Assembly (NCBI RefSeq): GCF_015353075.1
Contig: NZ_CP064187.1
Span: 1,488,001 to 1,552,000, forward strand
Direction: 5' to 3'
Length of the DNA: 64,000 bases
DNA from: Rhizobium sp. 007
Lineage (GTDB): Bacteria; Pseudomonadota; Alphaproteobacteria; Rhizobiales; Rhizobiaceae
The position numbers and the translations under genes are program-made. Each line of letters begins with the position of its first letter. Position 1 is the first letter of the stretch. Below are positions 11,092 through 24,021 of the stretch, in pieces. Below the pieces are notes generated by a model. The model was given only the letters and a program-made list of their open reading frames with translations, had not been told where the DNA came from and made no database searches.

Positions 11092-12381
11092 TTAGCGCTT
11101 CGAAACCGGAACGTAGTCGCGCAGCGGTTCGCCGATATAGAGCTGGCGCGGACGGCCGATGCGCTGCTGTGGATCCTCGATCATCTCGTTCCACTGGGCG
11201 ATCCAGCCGACCGTGCGGGCCAACGCAAAGAGCACCGTGAACATCGTCGTGGGGAAGCCCAGCGCCTTCAGCGTGATGCCGGAATAGAAGTCGATGTTCG
11301 GGTAGAGCTTCTTTTCGATGAAGTATTCGTCGGTCAGCGCGATGCGTTCCAGCTCCATCGCGACTTCGAGAAGCGGATCGTCCTTGTGACCGAGTTCGGC
11401 GAGAACCTCGTGCGTCGTCTTCTGCATGATCTTGGCGCGCGGATCGTAGTTCTTGTAGACACGGTGACCGAAGCCCATGAGGCGGAACGGGTCATTCTTG
11501 TCCTTGGCGCGGGCGATATATTCCGGAATGCGCTCGACCGAGCCGATTTCCGAAAGCATGTTGAGCGCCGCCTCGTTGGCACCGCCATGAGCCGGGCCCC
11601 AAAGGCAGGCAATGCCGGCCGCGATGCATGCGAACGGGTTGGCGCCCGAAGAGCCGGCGAGGCGAACCGTCGAGGTCGAGGCGTTCTGCTCGTGATCGGC
11701 GTGCAGGATGAAGATACGGTCCATGGCGCGCGAGAGGACCGGGTTCACGACATATTCTTCGCACGGTACCGCGAAGCACATGCGCAGGAAGTTCGAGGCG
11801 TAGTCGAGATCGTTCTTCGGATAAACGAACGGCTGGCCGATATAGTACTTGTAGGCCATGGCCGCGATAGTCGGCATCTTGGCTATCATGCGCAGGCTTG
11901 CGACCATGCGCTGATGCGGATCGGTGATGTCTGTCGAGTCGTGGTAGAAGGCAGACAGAGCGCCGACACAGCCGCACATGACGGCCATCGGATGGGCGTC
12001 GCGGCGGAAGCCGGTGAAGAAGCGAGACATCTGCTCGTGCACCATGGTGTGATGCGTGACGCGGTAGTCGAAATCCTTCTTCTGGGCAGCCGTCGGCAAT
12101 TCGCCGTAAAGCAGCAGATAGCAGACTTCCAGGAAGTCGCCATGTTCGGCAAGCTGTTCGATCGGGTAGCCGCGATGCAGCAGAATGCCTTCATCGCCGT
12201 CGATATAGGTGATCTTCGATTCACAGGAAGCGGTCGAGGTGAAACCAGGATCGTACGTGAAGGAACCGGTGTTTTTATAGAGTGCACCAATATCGATGAC
12301 ATCCGGACCGATCGTTCCGCTTTTCACGGAAAGATTGGCGGTTTTGTCGCCGATTTTGATTGTTGCGCTTTGATCCGTCAT
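11092..12381 (-). CDS. gltA: Citrate synthase
   Basis: Condenses acetyl-CoA and oxaloacetate at the entry of the TCA cycle. The 429-residue protein has the type II citrate synthase pattern: an N-terminal small beta domain, [19 protein letters not shown] with the catalytic His, the [13 protein letters not shown] motif, and Asp in the C-terminal NIDFYSG. The start is ATG 12381, preceded by GGAGG at ideal spacing. The antisense frame is also largely open, a GC-rich shadow with no support. Transcription converges on lpxB. Confidence 0.97.
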   Translation of the reverse strand: MTDQSATIKIGDKTANLSVKSGTIGPDVIDIGALYKNTGSFTYDPGFTSTASCESKITYIDGDEGILLHRGYPIEQLAEHGDFLEVCYLLLYGELPTAAQKKDFDYRVTHHTMVHEQMSRFFTGFRRDAHPMAVMCGCVGALSAFYHDSTDITDPHQRMVASLRMIAKMPTIAAMAYKYYIGQPFVYPKNDLDYASNFLRMCFAVPCEEYVVNPVLSRAMDRIFILHADHEQNASTSTVRLAGSSGANPFACIAAGIACLWGPAHGGANEAALNMLSEIGSVERIPEYIARAKDKNDPFRLMGFGHRVYKNYDPRAKIMQKTTHEVLAELGHKDDPLLEVAMELERIALTDEYFIEKKLYPNIDFYSGITLKALGFPTTMFTVLFALARTVGWIAQWNEMIEDPQQRIGRPRQLYIGEPLRDYVPVSKR

Positions 12382-12600
12382 GCTGATCCTCCAAACTGGC
12401 GGCGGCGCCATAAAAGCGCCATAGGGTTAAGCGTCCTCTCCGATAGCTATATGATCACGGCGCCAATGCCAAGTTACCGTGGCGCCATTTTGTGCATCGC
12501 AGTATCAACTTTTAGACACTCCTGCGATGCCGGAGGCGCATAGCGGAAGCCAATGATTTAATTCGGCTTTTGCAATCCAATTTTTTGGACTTTTTTCAAT
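12382..12600. other. gltA upstream region
   Basis: About 220 bases upstream of gltA. It is relatively AT-rich around 12,550-12,600 and probably holds the gltA promoter. I recognise no operator. No gltX gene is present here, although glutamyl-tRNA synthetase often sits between gltA and comEC in rhizobia (recollection, not checked). Confidence 0.4.
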
Positions 12601-12659
12601 CGATTATTGTTGCTGAAACGCCCTCAGGGCTGCATTCTGGTTGTATTCATAGGGTGTCA

Positions 12660-13341
12660 GCGGGCTGGGTGCATGCCGGAGTTGAAAACGGCCGAGCTGC
12701 GCATTTCCGCTTCAGCAGATGTCGCGGACAAGCAGTGTGCGCGCTTCCCGGCTTGCGCTTTTGGAATGCGGGAAGAAGCCTTTGGCAAAAGCAGAGCTCT
12801 CGCCCGTCAATAGCCACCGTTCAGTCCCGTAGCCACCGATCAGTCATTGTGGCTGCATACCCAAGGCTTTCGGCCTGCAAATGGCAAGCTAAGGAGCCGC
12901 TCAGGGCACACGCCTGCGCTTTGCGACGGTTTTTTCGGGCTTGGGGCGGCGATCTGGTTTGCGTCCGGCACGAACGTTGCGCTCAGCGCTTTGGCTTTGA
13001 CCGATCGCAGCCGTGAGGGCGCTGCGACCCGCGAAAGACGGAGGGAAAGCGAAATTTTCACCGGAGCAGCAGGAAGAGGCAAGAAATGCGATGCGGAACG
13101 GTGCCACGCCCGGCTTGCGATGCCGCGGACATCGTCGTCACGCTGGCAAGGCTGCGGTTCGGCGCCTGCCGATGCGGCGCAGTGCATTTCGCGAATGAAA
13201 CCTTGCGGAAAACCGGCGCCGTACCGTGCTTTGGACAACCGCCTTCGAGAAACTCGATCGCCCCTAGAGCCGCCACGCCTATGAGTGGCGCGCCGTCGCC
13301 TTTGCCGGCGACGCGCTGCCGGTCAATGGTAGCGGCGGATA
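12660..13341 (+). pseudogene. comEC: Eroded comEC/rec2 remnant (competence DNA channel)
   Basis: No intact frame spans this region, but pieces in different plus-strand frames look like the two ends of a ComEC-family protein. The first is a hydrophobic piece FFGLGAAIWFASG with ALSALALT at 12,931-13,002. The second is CDAADIVVT followed by LRKTGAV at 13,113-13,223. The third, at about 13,258-13,341, reads DRP, then TAG, then SRHAYEWR; Trp codons in family C-termini (RPW-type) would explain the TAG. The roughly 600 residues that should lie between are absent. I infer a large internal deletion plus several frameshifts. The gene would have converged on lexA. Assignment rests on recalled family patterns. 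Confidence 0.6.
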
Positions 13342-14039
13342 AGGCCGACGAGCTTACCCTGAACCTTTACGCGATCCGGTCCAAAGATGCGCGTCTCGTA
13401 GGCGGGGTTCGCCGCTTCCAGCGCGATGGACGCACCCTTGCGTCGGAACCGCTTCAGCGTCGCTTCCTCGTCATCGACCAGTGCCACGACAATGTCGCCG
13501 GGATTGGCGGTGTTGGTGTTGCGGATGATGACCGTGTCGCCATCGAAGATGCCAGCATCGATCATCGAATCGCCCTTGACCTCAAGCGCGTAGTGTTCGC
13601 CGGAGCCGAGCATATCGGCCGGAACGTTGATGTCGTGCGTGTTGTTCTGGATCGCCGAGATCGGCACGCCTGCCGCAATACGGCCCATGACGGGAACCGA
13701 AATGGAGCTGGTATTGTCTTCGTTCGCCGGCTTCGGCGCGGCGGCAGCAGGCTGCGGCTTGCCGAGGCTGCCCTCGATGACGCTCGGCGAAAAGCCGCGG
13801 CGGGGCTGGATGCTCGGGCTGTAGGCTTCCGGCAGCTTGATCACTTCAAGCGCGCGGGCGCGATTCGGTAGGCGACGAATGAAACCGCGCTCTTCCAAAG
13901 CGGTAATCAGCCGGTGGATGCCGGATTTGGACGCGAGATCCAGCGCATCCTTCATTTCGTCGAACGATGGCGGAACGCCGGATTCCTTCATACGCTCATG
14001 AATGAAGAGGAGAAGCTCCTGTTGTTTGCGTGTCAGCAT
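13323..14039 (-). CDS. lexA: LexA repressor
   Basis: SOS-response repressor and self-cleaving protease, 238 residues. The N-terminal winged helix begins [19 protein letters not shown]. The Ala-Gly cleavage site is in GRIAAGVPI, and the catalytic Ser is in [10 protein letters not shown]. The Lys follows in EATLKRF. The long linker between DNA-binding and protease domains is typical of alphaproteobacterial LexA. A GTTC-N7-GTTC SOS box about 50 bases upstream indicates autoregulation. Confidence 0.97.
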   Translation of the reverse strand: MLTRKQQELLLFIHERMKESGVPPSFDEMKDALDLASKSGIHRLITALEERGFIRRLPNRARALEVIKLPEAYSPSIQPRRGFSPSVIEGSLGKPQPAAAAPKPANEDNTSSISVPVMGRIAAGVPISAIQNNTHDINVPADMLGSGEHYALEVKGDSMIDAGIFDGDTVIIRNTNTANPGDIVVALVDDEEATLKRFRRKGASIALEAANPAYETRIFGPDRVKVQGKLVGLIRRYH

Positions 14040-14088
14040 CGAAGTTTAACCCCAAATTCGTGAAACAAAGCCAGAACGGACACTATAT

Positions 14089-14103
14089 GTTCCATATGTG
14101 TTC
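14089..14103. promoter_or_regulatory. LexA-binding SOS box (GTTC-N7-GTTC)
   Basis: GTTC at 14089-14092, seven bases, then GTTC at 14100-14103. This is the direct-repeat operator known for alphaproteobacterial LexA. It lies 50 bases before the lexA start codon, as expected for autorepression. Confidence 0.88.
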
Positions 14104-14244
14104 CGCAAGTACCTAAATTTTCGTAAAACTTCGTCTCAACTGCGTTCATTTTTGGAAACTTTTGTTTGCCGGATCAGCGCTTTCAGCTTGCATTGACCAC
14201 ATAGCGGCACACATCTTCAGCACATTAAATGGAGACCTGACGCC

Positions 14245-15123
14245 ATGCTGCATCCGTTGGATCATCTTGTTCTACCGGTCACCAACATCGATCTCGCGCG
14301 GGAGCGGCTGGGACGATTGGGGTTCACGGTTGCCGCCGAGGGCCGTCATCCTTTCGGCACGGTGAATGCTTGCGTTTTTTTCGCCGACAAGACCTATCTC
14401 GAGCCGCTTGGTGTCGCGAGCGCGAAAGAATGTGAAGAATCAGTGCGGCACGGAAACGTCTTTGTGGCGCGCGACCAGGCCTTTCGTTTCCGGTGCGGCA
14501 ATGACGGATTCTCTGCGGCCGCATTCAGCACGGAGGACGCGGACGCCGACCATGCTCATTTCGTTCGTGCGAGAAAGAGCGGCGGCGCCATGTTGGAGTT
14601 TTCGCGCCTGATCAAGATGCCGGACGGGTCGCAATCGACAGGCACTTTCAAGCTTGCCTTTGCCGCCGATCTTCGGGTGCCGGATTTCTTCCTCTTTGAC
14701 TGCCAGCGCATCAACGCCTTTCCGGCCGATCGGAGCGCGCTGGAAAAGCATGCGAACGGTGCAACCGGTATCTCGGAGATGGTGCTAAGCGCGCCCGAGC
14801 CTGAAGCCTTCGGCTCGTTCCTTCAGTTGGCCGTGTCTACGACGGAAATCGAGCGGACACCGTTTGGCGTGGCGATCGCGGCAGCGAATGCCAGGATCAG
14901 TCTTCTGTCGCCGGAAGGGATGGAGGCTTATTTCGATTCGGTGCCGTTATCCGTGGATAAGGGGCTAAGAGGCAGCGCTGTCGTTTTCCGCACCACCGAT
15001 CTTGCCGTGACAGAAGCGCTTTTGGCTGATAACGGGATGCCCTATACACGCAAGAACAACAGAGTCCTGGTGAAGCCTGCGCCCGGCCAAGGTGCGATCT
15101 TCGCCTTCGAGGAGATCCGATGA
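14245..15123 (+). CDS. VOC-fold (glyoxalase-like) protein
   Basis: A 292-residue protein opening with [17 protein letters not shown], the first beta-alpha-beta unit of the vicinal-oxygen-chelate fold. It has the layout of the Glyoxalase_3-type family: a first VOC module (residues about 4-150) and a second half with [20 protein letters not shown]. Substrate unknown; a metal-dependent role on a small molecule is likely. GGAG at 14230 precedes ATG 14245. Its stop overlaps the kdsA start by four bases, so the two are co-expressed. Rhizobial kdsA often has such a neighbour. Confidence 0.85.
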   Translation: MLHPLDHLVLPVTNIDLARERLGRLGFTVAAEGRHPFGTVNACVFFADKTYLEPLGVASAKECEESVRHGNVFVARDQAFRFRCGNDGFSAAAFSTEDADADHAHFVRARKSGGAMLEFSRLIKMPDGSQSTGTFKLAFAADLRVPDFFLFDCQRINAFPADRSALEKHANGATGISEMVLSAPEPEAFGSFLQLAVSTTEIERTPFGVAIAAANARISLLSPEGMEAYFDSVPLSVDKGLRGSAVVFRTTDLAVTEALLADNGMPYTRKNNRVLVKPAPGQGAIFAFEEIR

Positions 15124-15965
15124 GCAATACGAATTCCGAAGTCGCAGTCGGCGAAGGTGCCGGCCGCGTCGTATTTTCAAACAGTGGCAGGCTGTCGCTG
15201 ATCGCCGGCGCATGCGAAATGGAGAGCCGCGACCATGCCTTCATGGTTGCGGGCACGCTCAAGGAGCTTTGCGGCAAGCTCGGCATCGGGCTCGTTTACA
15301 AGACCTCCTTCGACAAGGCGAACCGCTCTTCGCTGTCGAGCAAACGCGGTATCGGTCTAGAGAAGGGCTTGGAAGTCTTCGCCGACCTCAAGAAGGAACT
15401 CGGCATTCCGGTTCTGACAGATATCCATTCGGAAGAGCAATGCGCGCTGGTCGCCGAGGTCGTGGACGTTCTGCAGATCCCGGCCTTCCTCTCCCGTCAG
15501 ACGGACCTGCTTGTCGCAGCCGCGAAGACCGGCCGTGTCATCAACGTCAAGAAGGGCCAGTTTCTCGCTCCCTGGGACATGAAGAATGTTCTCGCCAAGC
15601 TAAATCAGAGCGGCAATTCGAATGTTCTGCTTTGTGAGCGTGGCGCGTCCTTCGGTTACAATACGCTGGTCTCGGACATGCGCTCGTTGCCGATCATGGC
15701 GGCCATGGGGGCTCCGGTCATTTTCGATGCGACCCATTCCGTACAACAGCCCGGCGGCCAGGGCACGACGTCGGGCGGGGAGCGCCAGTTCGTCGAGACG
15801 CTGGCGCGGGCGGCAGTTGCGGTCGGAGTTGCAGGTGTCTTCATCGAGACCCACCAGGATCCGGACAATGCCCCCTGCGACGGCCCAAACATGGTGTATT
15901 TGAACGACATGCCGCGGCTTCTGGAAAAGCTGCTGGCCCTCGACGCCGTCGCCAAGGCGGCCTGA
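15120..15965 (+). CDS. kdsA: 3-deoxy-8-phosphooctulonate synthase (Kdo-8-P synthase)
   Basis: Condenses arabinose-5-phosphate with PEP to Kdo-8-phosphate for the LPS inner core, complementing the lipid A block upstream. The 281-residue TIM barrel shows [13 protein letters not shown] near the N-terminus. [19 protein letters not shown], and [12 protein letters not shown] near residue 200 follow, with the C-terminal [20 protein letters not shown] region (here [16 protein letters not shown]). The start ATG 15120 overlaps the VOC gene. Confidence 0.97.
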   Translation: MSNTNSEVAVGEGAGRVVFSNSGRLSLIAGACEMESRDHAFMVAGTLKELCGKLGIGLVYKTSFDKANRSSLSSKRGIGLEKGLEVFADLKKELGIPVLTDIHSEEQCALVAEVVDVLQIPAFLSRQTDLLVAAAKTGRVINVKKGQFLAPWDMKNVLAKLNQSGNSNVLLCERGASFGYNTLVSDMRSLPIMAAMGAPVIFDATHSVQQPGGQGTTSGGERQFVETLARAAVAVGVAGVFIETHQDPDNAPCDGPNMVYLNDMPRLLEKLLALDAVAKAA

Positions 15966-15987
15966 TACTGGCGGAAGGTGCCCGCCG

Positions 15988-17832
15988 TCAACCGGCGAGC
16001 GCCATCCTTTGGCTTGAGTACGACCGCGTTGCGGCGGACGCCGTTACGTCGTCGAGAAGGAAACGGGCCAGCAGGTGATTGAGGTGTATCGCCTCGTCAC
16101 CGAGCTCGCGGCAGGCGGCACTTGTCTGTTCAACCATCGCCGCGTTCTGCTGCGTGACGCTGTCCATAGTGTTGACGGCGGCGTTGACTTCCAGGAGAGC
16201 GGTCGTTTGTTCGGTGGAGGAACGCACGATCGACTCGATCAGCGCGGTGACCTTCAGAACCTGCTGATCGATATTGCTGAGCGCTTCACCGGTGCGGTTG
16301 ACCAAGGCAACGCCGGCCGAAACCTGGCTGGAAGACGTCTCGATCAGCTGCTTGATTTCCTTTGCCAGATTGGCGGAGCGGCCGGCAAGGTCGCGCACTT
16401 CCTGTGCAACGACCGCAAAACCCTTTCCGGCCTCGCCCGCGCGGGCGGCTTCCACGCCGGCATTGAGCGCGAGCAGGTTGGTCTGGAAGGCGATTTCGTC
16501 GATGACGTTGATGATATCGCCGATCTGCGCAGATGATGTCTCGATCTTCTCCATCGCAGCGACCGCCTCGTGCACGACGGTTGCCGAATAGCTGGCGCTT
16601 TCCTTCGTCGCCCTCATCATCACGTTGGCTTCATTGGCCCGTTCCGACGAGTTCTTGACGGTGACCGTGATCTGGTCGAGCGCCGAGGCCGCCTGCTCCA
16701 GCGAGGCGGCTTGATGCTCTGTTCGCCGGGCCAGATCGTTTGTGCTCGATGCGATTTCGCCGGAGCCGGTCCTTACTACATTCGTCACGGTCGAAATTTC
16801 CCTCATTGCCTCAGAAAGCGTGCGGACGCTCGAATTGAACTGCTCGCGCAGCTTCTCGTAGGCTGCGTCGAAAGGCTCGCTAAGCTGGACCGTGAGATCG
16901 CCGCCGGAGAGCCGTTCCAGGCCGCGGCTCAGGCTGGCGATGACGCCCTCGCGGACGGCTTCCTCGTCTGCCTTGGCAGCGGCAAGCGCCGCATCGCGCT
17001 GTGCTTGGGCCTGACATTCGGCATCCTGGCGCGCACGGATATTGTTCCGCTCTTCGGCGGATTCGCGGAAGACGGTGACGGCGCGCGCCATCTCCCCGAT
17101 CTCGTCGGCCCGGCGGCTGAAGGGCACATCCTTCGAATAGTCGCCGCCAGCAAGGATGGCCATATAGTCGCGCATCCCCGAGAGCGGCACGATGGCGCGG
17201 CGGCGGAAGACGTAAAGGCCGCCAAGAAGCAGGCAAAGCGAGACTGCGGCAGCCGCGAGCGTGATAGCCGAAAGGATGCGTGTCTGTTCGGCGGCGTCCT
17301 TTTCAGCGGACGCCAGGAAGGTGTTCGCCATATCGACGAGTTCGTTGACGGCGTTTTCATGGATATGGAAATTCGTCGCAAGCTTTTCGAAGGACGCCGG
17401 AATGACTGCGGAGTCATTCTTGACAATGGCCGGCGCGAGTTCCTCCTGCATCACCTTCCAGAACACGCCGCCTTTGACAAGGACATCGTTCAAGAGCTTC
17501 TGCTTAAGGTCCGAGCTGAGCGCGGTCGCCAGCCAATATTTGCGGCGGTCCTCGTAGGCGGGTTTCAGGACATGTTCGATGCGCTCGACGTTCTTCTTGG
17601 CAACGTCGGGGCGCTGCACCGCTTCGAGCGCAAGCATGTAAGACTCAACGAGGTAGAGGGGCGGCGGCAGGATATCGGCGACGAGATCCTTGCCGTAGAT
17701 GATTTGCTTGTACATCTCGCCGTTCACCCGCAGCTTATTGAAGGCATAATTCTGTATGCCGATCGAAGCGATCAATCCCGCGGCGACGACCATCGCGAAG
17801 ATAGCAAGGCTGCGTGCAATATTGAGTTTCAT
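15988..17832 (-). CDS. Methyl-accepting chemotaxis protein
   Basis: Transmembrane chemoreceptor of 614 residues. The N-terminal helix is followed by a periplasmic helical sensor (about 30-185), a second membrane segment near 190-212 and a HAMP domain. The long cytoplasmic coiled coil carries the highly conserved hairpin with [20 protein letters not shown]. The extreme C-terminus lacks a CheR/CheB pentapeptide of the NWETF type. I chose ATG 17832 because GGGGCGCAGG precedes it; an ATG four codons upstream has no ribosome binding site. The ligand cannot be predicted. It is oriented away from eno. Confidence 0.93.
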   Translation of the reverse strand: MKLNIARSLAIFAMVVAAGLIASIGIQNYAFNKLRVNGEMYKQIIYGKDLVADILPPPLYLVESYMLALEAVQRPDVAKKNVERIEHVLKPAYEDRRKYWLATALSSDLKQKLLNDVLVKGGVFWKVMQEELAPAIVKNDSAVIPASFEKLATNFHIHENAVNELVDMANTFLASAEKDAAEQTRILSAITLAAAAVSLCLLLGGLYVFRRRAIVPLSGMRDYMAILAGGDYSKDVPFSRRADEIGEMARAVTVFRESAEERNNIRARQDAECQAQAQRDAALAAAKADEEAVREGVIASLSRGLERLSGGDLTVQLSEPFDAAYEKLREQFNSSVRTLSEAMREISTVTNVVRTGSGEIASSTNDLARRTEHQAASLEQAASALDQITVTVKNSSERANEANVMMRATKESASYSATVVHEAVAAMEKIETSSAQIGDIINVIDEIAFQTNLLALNAGVEAARAGEAGKGFAVVAQEVRDLAGRSANLAKEIKQLIETSSSQVSAGVALVNRTGEALSNIDQQVLKVTALIESIVRSSTEQTTALLEVNAAVNTMDSVTQQNAAMVEQTSAACRELGDEAIHLNHLLARFLLDDVTASAATRSYSSQRMALAG

Positions 17833-19548
<1,716 letters not shown>

Positions 19549-19572
19549 TAGCCTTTAAAAATCAGATCCTTG

Positions 19573-19603
19573 AAACCCGCGCTTCACCGGCGCGGGTTTT
19601 TTG
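19573..19603 (+). terminator. Rho-independent terminator after eno
   Basis: Perfect ten-base stem AAACCCGCGC / GCGCGGGTTT with a seven-base loop, followed by a T-run, 25 bases after the eno stop. Confidence 0.9.
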
Positions 19604-19689
19604 TTGCTCTAAATTCATAGTCAACGGACGGTTAATCTCTCAGGCGTAGGCTCGCTCAATAGGTAATGCGTTTGAGAGCATGTGTGCGT

Positions 19690-20010
19690 ATGTGGACAAA
19701 GCATCATAAGAAGAGAAAGATCGGCCGGTTCGTCATTCCGGCCATGACGGTCGCTTTTCTCTCCTATTTCGGTTATCACTGCATTCACGGCGACTATGGT
19801 CTCCGGGCCACGGAAGGCTTCGAGAAGCGCCGAATTGCGCGCGAGCGTGAGCTTGCGGTCTTGAAGGCGAAACGCGAACATCTGGAGCAGCAAGTCGCGC
19901 TGTTGAGCGATGGCTCGCTCGACAAGGACATGCTGGACGAAAAAGCCCGCTATCAATTGAACATGTCGCGGGCCGACGAAATCGTCATATTCAATTCCTA
20001 CGCCAATTAA
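19690..20010 (+). CDS. ftsB: FtsB/DivIC septum formation initiator
   Basis: Small bitopic cell-division protein, 106 residues. It has a short basic N-terminus (WTKHHKKRK), one transmembrane helix (VIPAMTVAFLSYFGY), then a periplasmic coiled coil. The C-terminal DMLDEKARYQLNMSRADEIVI segment is typical of rhizobial FtsB. I prefer ATG 19690 over the longer frame at 19666 because the family starts with a short basic tail. It lies between eno and the pdh operon, a common rhizobial order. Confidence 0.88.
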   Translation: MWTKHHKKRKIGRFVIPAMTVAFLSYFGYHCIHGDYGLRATEGFEKRRIARERELAVLKAKREHLEQQVALLSDGSLDKDMLDEKARYQLNMSRADEIVIFNSYAN

Positions 20011-20068
20011 CCGGAAATAGGTTAATTGGCAATTCTGTAGCTTTATCAATTATTTAAAGCAGAATACG

Positions 20069-20086
20069 TGCCATGCATTTATGGCA
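20069..20086. promoter_or_regulatory. Inverted repeat upstream of pdhA
   Basis: TGCCAT, six bases, ATGGCA: a perfect six-base inverted repeat about 70 bases before the pdhA start. It could be a regulator operator in the pdh promoter. This is inference only; no known consensus is claimed. Confidence 0.3.
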
Positions 20087-20156
20087 TTGCTGTGGCCAAA
20101 TTTCTTCCCTATGGTACGCGCCACCTAAGAAACGACAAACCCATAGGGAGGGTTGA

Positions 20157-21203
20157 ATGGCGCCGCGAAAGACCGCGACCGTTTCCAGCCGCAAAACCAG
20201 CGCAAAACCTCAGAGCAAGCAATCGAATGGCGGGGCTATCGCCGATTTCGACCGCAATACCGAACTTAAGGCCTATCGCGAAATGCTGCTCATCCGCCGT
20301 TTCGAGGAAAAGGCAGGCCAGCTGTACGGCATGGGCTTCATCGGCGGTTTCTGTCACCTTTATATTGGCCAGGAAGCCGTTGTCGTCGGCATGCAGTTCG
20401 CGCTCAAGGAAGGCGATCAGGTCATCACCGGCTACCGCGATCACGGCCATATGCTGGCGACCGGCATGAGCGCGCGCGGCGTGATGGCGGAGCTGACGGG
20501 ACGCAGGGGCGGCTATTCCAAGGGGAAGGGCGGCTCCATGCACATGTTCTCCAAGGAAAAGCATTTCTACGGCGGCCACGGCATCGTCGGCGCCCAGGTT
20601 TCGCTCGGCACCGGCCTCGCGTTCGCCAACAAGTATCGCGGCAATGACAATGTCAGCGTCGCCTATTTCGGCGACGGCGCGGCCAACCAGGGCCAGGTCT
20701 ACGAAAGCTTCAACATGGCGCAGCTCTGGAAGCTGCCCGTCATCTACGTGATAGAGAATAACCGCTACGCCATGGGCACGTCGACCGCCCGCGCGACCGC
20801 GCAGGCCGATTTCTCCAAGCGCGGCGCGTCCTTCGGCATTCCGGGCATGCAGGTGGACGGCATGGACGTGCGCGCCGTCAAGGCTGCTGCCGATGAAGCG
20901 ATCGAGTACTGCCGTTCCGGCAAGGGTCCGATGATCCTCGAAATGATGACCTATCGCTATCGCGGCCATTCGATGTCCGACCCGGCGAAGTATCGTTCGA
21001 AGGACGAAGTGCAGAAGATGCGCTCCGAATCCGATCCGATCGAGCAGGTGCGCCTGCGCCTCATCGAGAAGGGCTGGGCGTCGGAAGATGACCTGAAGTC
21101 CATCGACAAGGACGTGCGCGATATCGTCGCCGACAGCGCCGATTTCGCCCAGGCCGATCCAGAGCCGGATGTATCCGAGCTCTACACCGACATTCTGCTC
21201 TAA
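20157..21203 (+). CDS. pdhA: Pyruvate dehydrogenase E1 component, alpha subunit
   Basis: ThDP-dependent decarboxylation of pyruvate; forms an alpha2beta2 E1 with PdhB. It has 348 residues with a charged N-terminal extension. The ThDP motif begins GDGAANQGQVYESF and ends IENN, and HGIVGAQVSLGTGLA precedes it. The phosphorylation-loop-like RYRGHSMSDPAKYRS follows. GGGAGGG just upstream gives a strong ribosome binding site for ATG 20157. First gene of pdhA-pdhB-pdhC. Confidence 0.97.
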   Translation: MAPRKTATVSSRKTSAKPQSKQSNGGAIADFDRNTELKAYREMLLIRRFEEKAGQLYGMGFIGGFCHLYIGQEAVVVGMQFALKEGDQVITGYRDHGHMLATGMSARGVMAELTGRRGGYSKGKGGSMHMFSKEKHFYGGHGIVGAQVSLGTGLAFANKYRGNDNVSVAYFGDGAANQGQVYESFNMAQLWKLPVIYVIENNRYAMGTSTARATAQADFSKRGASFGIPGMQVDGMDVRAVKAAADEAIEYCRSGKGPMILEMMTYRYRGHSMSDPAKYRSKDEVQKMRSESDPIEQVRLRLIEKGWASEDDLKSIDKDVRDIVADSADFAQADPEPDVSELYTDILL

Positions 21204-21218
21204 TCGGGGAGGGAACCT

Positions 21219-22598
21219 ATGCCTATCGATATCCTCATGCCCGCCCTCTCTCCGACGATGGAAGAAGGCACGCTGTCCAAATGGCTCAAGAAGGAAGGCG
21301 ACAAGGTCACTTCCGGTGACGTGATTGCCGAAATTGAAACCGACAAGGCGACGATGGAAGTCGAAGCCGTCGACGAAGGCGTGATCGGCAAGCTGCTGGT
21401 CCCGGCCGGCACCGAAAATGTCAAGGTGAACGCCAAGATCGCCGTTCTGCTGCAGGATGGCGAATCGGCTTCGGACATCTCCACCGCAGCGCCCGCCGCA
21501 CAGGCGGCTCCGGTTGCGGCTCCTCAGGCCGAGGAAAAACCGGCCGCCCAGGCGTCCGTTCCGGCCGAGCCTAAGGCATTCGTTCCGAAGGATCCGGAAA
21601 TCCCGACAGGCACCGAGATGGTGTCGATGACCGTTCGCGAAGCGCTTCGCGACGCCATGGCCGAAGAAATGCGCGCCGACGAGAGCGTCTTCGTCATGGG
21701 CGAGGAAGTTGCCGAATACCAGGGCGCCTACAAGGTAACCCAGGGCCTCTTGCAGGAGTTCGGCTCGCGCCGCGTGGTCGATACCCCGATCACCGAACAT
21801 GGCTTTGCCGGCATCGGCGTCGGTGCTGCTATGGCCGGCCTGCGGCCGATCGTCGAATTCATGACTTTCAACTTCGCCATGCAGGCGATAGACCAGATCA
21901 TCAATTCCGCCGCCAAGACGCTCTACATGTCCGGCGGCCAGATGGGCGCACCGATGGTCTTCCGCGGCCCGAACGGCGCGGCTGCCCGCGTTGCCGCCCA
22001 GCACAGCCAGGACTACGCTGCCTGGTACTCGAGCATTCCGGGCCTCAAGGTTGTCATGCCGTACACGGCGTCGGACGCCAAGGGCCTGCTAAAGGCCGCC
22101 ATCCGCGATCCGAACCCAGTCATCTTCCTTGAGAACGAAATCCTCTACGGCCAGCACTTCGACGTGCCGAAGCTCGATAACTTCGTTCTGCCGATCGGCA
22201 AGGCCCGTATCCACCGTCCAGGCAAGGATGCGACCGTCGTTTCATGGGGCATTGGCATGACCTATGCCACGAAGGCCGCCGCCGAACTCGAAAAACTTGG
22301 CATCGACGTCGAACTGATCGACCTTCGCACCATCCGTCCGATGGATCTGCCGACCGTCATCGAATCGGTCAAGAAGACGGGCCGCTTGGTCACCGTCGAG
22401 GAAGGCTATCCGCAGTCGTCCGTCGGCACGGAAATCGCCACCCGCGTCATGCAGCAGGCCTTCGACTATCTCGATGCGCCGATCCTGACGATTGCCGGCA
22501 AGGACGTTCCAATGCCCTATGCCGCCAACCTCGAGAAGCTGGCTCTGCCGAATGTCGGCGAAGTCGTCGATGCGGTGAAGGCCGTCTGCTACAAATAA
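21219..22598 (+). CDS. pdhB: Pyruvate dehydrogenase E1 beta subunit with N-terminal lipoyl domain
   Basis: The E1 beta protein is 459 residues, longer than the usual 330, because a lipoyl domain occupies residues 1-80 with the acceptor Lys43 in [11 protein letters not shown] flexible Ala/Pro linker (about 85-135) leads to the transketolase-like beta domain ([13 protein letters not shown] onward). Lipoylated E1 beta is a known alphaproteobacterial arrangement. The lipoyl domain is nearly identical to that of the E2 next door. GGGAGGG precedes ATG 21219. Confidence 0.96.
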   Translation: MPIDILMPALSPTMEEGTLSKWLKKEGDKVTSGDVIAEIETDKATMEVEAVDEGVIGKLLVPAGTENVKVNAKIAVLLQDGESASDISTAAPAAQAAPVAAPQAEEKPAAQASVPAEPKAFVPKDPEIPTGTEMVSMTVREALRDAMAEEMRADESVFVMGEEVAEYQGAYKVTQGLLQEFGSRRVVDTPITEHGFAGIGVGAAMAGLRPIVEFMTFNFAMQAIDQIINSAAKTLYMSGGQMGAPMVFRGPNGAAARVAAQHSQDYAAWYSSIPGLKVVMPYTASDAKGLLKAAIRDPNPVIFLENEILYGQHFDVPKLDNFVLPIGKARIHRPGKDATVVSWGIGMTYATKAAAELEKLGIDVELIDLRTIRPMDLPTVIESVKKTGRLVTVEEGYPQSSVGTEIATRVMQQAFDYLDAPILTIAGKDVPMPYAANLEKLALPNVGEVVDAVKAVCYK

Positions 22599-22616
22599 CA
22601 AGGGGAGGGTATTTCG

Positions 22617-24002
22617 ATGCCTATCAACATCACGATGCCAGCCCTTTCTCCGACGATGGAAGAAGGCAATCTGGCCAAGTGGCTCGTCAAGGAAGGCGAC
22701 ACGGTCAAGTCCGGCGATGTGATCGCCGAGATCGAGACAGACAAGGCGACAATGGAAGTCGAAGCCGTCGATGAGGGCACGATTGCCAAAATCGTCGTTC
22801 CGGCCGGTACGGAAGGTGTCAAGGTCAATGCGCTGATCGCGGTTCTTGCCGGCGAAGGCGAGGACGTTGCTGCCGCTGCAGGCGGCGCGGGTTCGGCTGC
22901 TGCCTCGTCTTTCGAAGCGAAAGCCGAAAGCGCTTCCGCCCCCCGCGATGAGGCAGGGAAAGGCACCGCGCCAGCCGCTGCCCTGCTTGCCGCAAATGCC
23001 AATGTGAGCCCTCAACCTGAGGTGCCGCTGCAGGCCGCCCCGAAGGGCGAGGGCGGCACACGCATCTTCTCCTCGCCGCTCGCGCGGCGTCTGGCCAAGG
23101 AAGCCGGTATAGACCTTTCCGCAATTGCCGGTTCCGGCCCCCGCGGCCGTGTGGTTAAGAGCGATGTCGAGGCCGCCGTCGCCGGTGGTGGCGCTAAAGC
23201 GGCTCCCGCTGCTGCGGCGGCGCAGCAGGCTGCTGCGGCCCCGGCTCCGGCTGTAGCCAAGGGTGCACCGGAAGAGGCTGTCCTCAAGCTCTTCGAGCCG
23301 GGCTCCTACGAGCTGGTGCCGCATGACGGCATGCGCAAGACGATTGCCCGCCGTCTGGTGGAATCCAAGCAGACCATCCCGCACTTCTACGTCACCCTCG
23401 ATTGCGAACTGGATGCGCTGCTGGCGCTCCGTGCCCAGCTCAACGATTCCGCCCCGCGCAAGGATGGTGCCCCGGCCTACAAGCTTTCTGTCAACGACAT
23501 GGTCATCAAGGCGATGGCGCTCGCGCTGCGAGACGTTCCGGACGCGAATGTGTCCTGGACCGAAAACAACATGGTCAAGCACAAGCATGCCGATGTCGGC
23601 GTCGCCGTCTCCATTCCAGGCGGGCTGATCACCCCGATCGTTCGCAAGGCTGAAGAAAAGACGCTGTCCGCTATCTCCAACGAGATGCGCGATCTCGGCA
23701 AGCGCGCCAAGGACCGCAAGCTGAAACCCGAGGAATACCAGGGCGGCACGACCTCGGTCTCGAACATGGGCATGATGGGCGTGAAGGACTTCGCGGCCGT
23801 CGTCAACCCGCCACATGCGACGATCCTTGCGGTCGGCGCCGGCGAGCAGCGCGTCATAGTCAAGAATGGCGAAATGGCGATCGCGACGGTGATGAGCATC
23901 ACGCTTTCGACGGACCACCGTTGCGTCGACGGTGCGCTCGGCGCCGAGTTGCTGCAGGCCTTCAAGGGCTATATCGAAAACCCGATGAGCATGCTTGTCT
24001 GA
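22617..24002 (+). CDS. pdhC: Dihydrolipoyllysine acetyltransferase (PDH E2)
   Basis: Core acetyltransferase of pyruvate dehydrogenase. A single lipoyl domain (1-80, Lys43 in [10 protein letters not shown]) is followed by a long Ala/Pro-rich linker. The E1/E3-binding domain lies around 142-181 ([16 protein letters not shown]). The catalytic domain carries the His/Asp motif DHRCVDGA at 433-440. Total 461 residues. GGGGAGGG precedes ATG 22617. Also named aceF. Confidence 0.96.
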   Translation: MPINITMPALSPTMEEGNLAKWLVKEGDTVKSGDVIAEIETDKATMEVEAVDEGTIAKIVVPAGTEGVKVNALIAVLAGEGEDVAAAAGGAGSAAASSFEAKAESASAPRDEAGKGTAPAAALLAANANVSPQPEVPLQAAPKGEGGTRIFSSPLARRLAKEAGIDLSAIAGSGPRGRVVKSDVEAAVAGGGAKAAPAAAAAQQAAAAPAPAVAKGAPEEAVLKLFEPGSYELVPHDGMRKTIARRLVESKQTIPHFYVTLDCELDALLALRAQLNDSAPRKDGAPAYKLSVNDMVIKAMALALRDVPDANVSWTENNMVKHKHADVGVAVSIPGGLITPIVRKAEEKTLSAISNEMRDLGKRAKDRKLKPEEYQGGTTSVSNMGMMGVKDFAAVVNPPHATILAVGAGEQRVIVKNGEMAIATVMSITLSTDHRCVDGALGAELLQAFKGYIENPMSMLV

Positions 24003-24021
24003 TCATTGAGCGGAGACGGAA

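Noticed and set aside
11386..12543. 385-codon open frame antisense to gltA
   Set aside because: GC-rich third positions open the opposite strand. The gltA frame has every citrate synthase motif, and the antisense has none.
20109..22004. 631-codon frame antisense to pdhA/pdhB
   Set aside because: Long only because of codon bias in the PDH genes. No family pattern.
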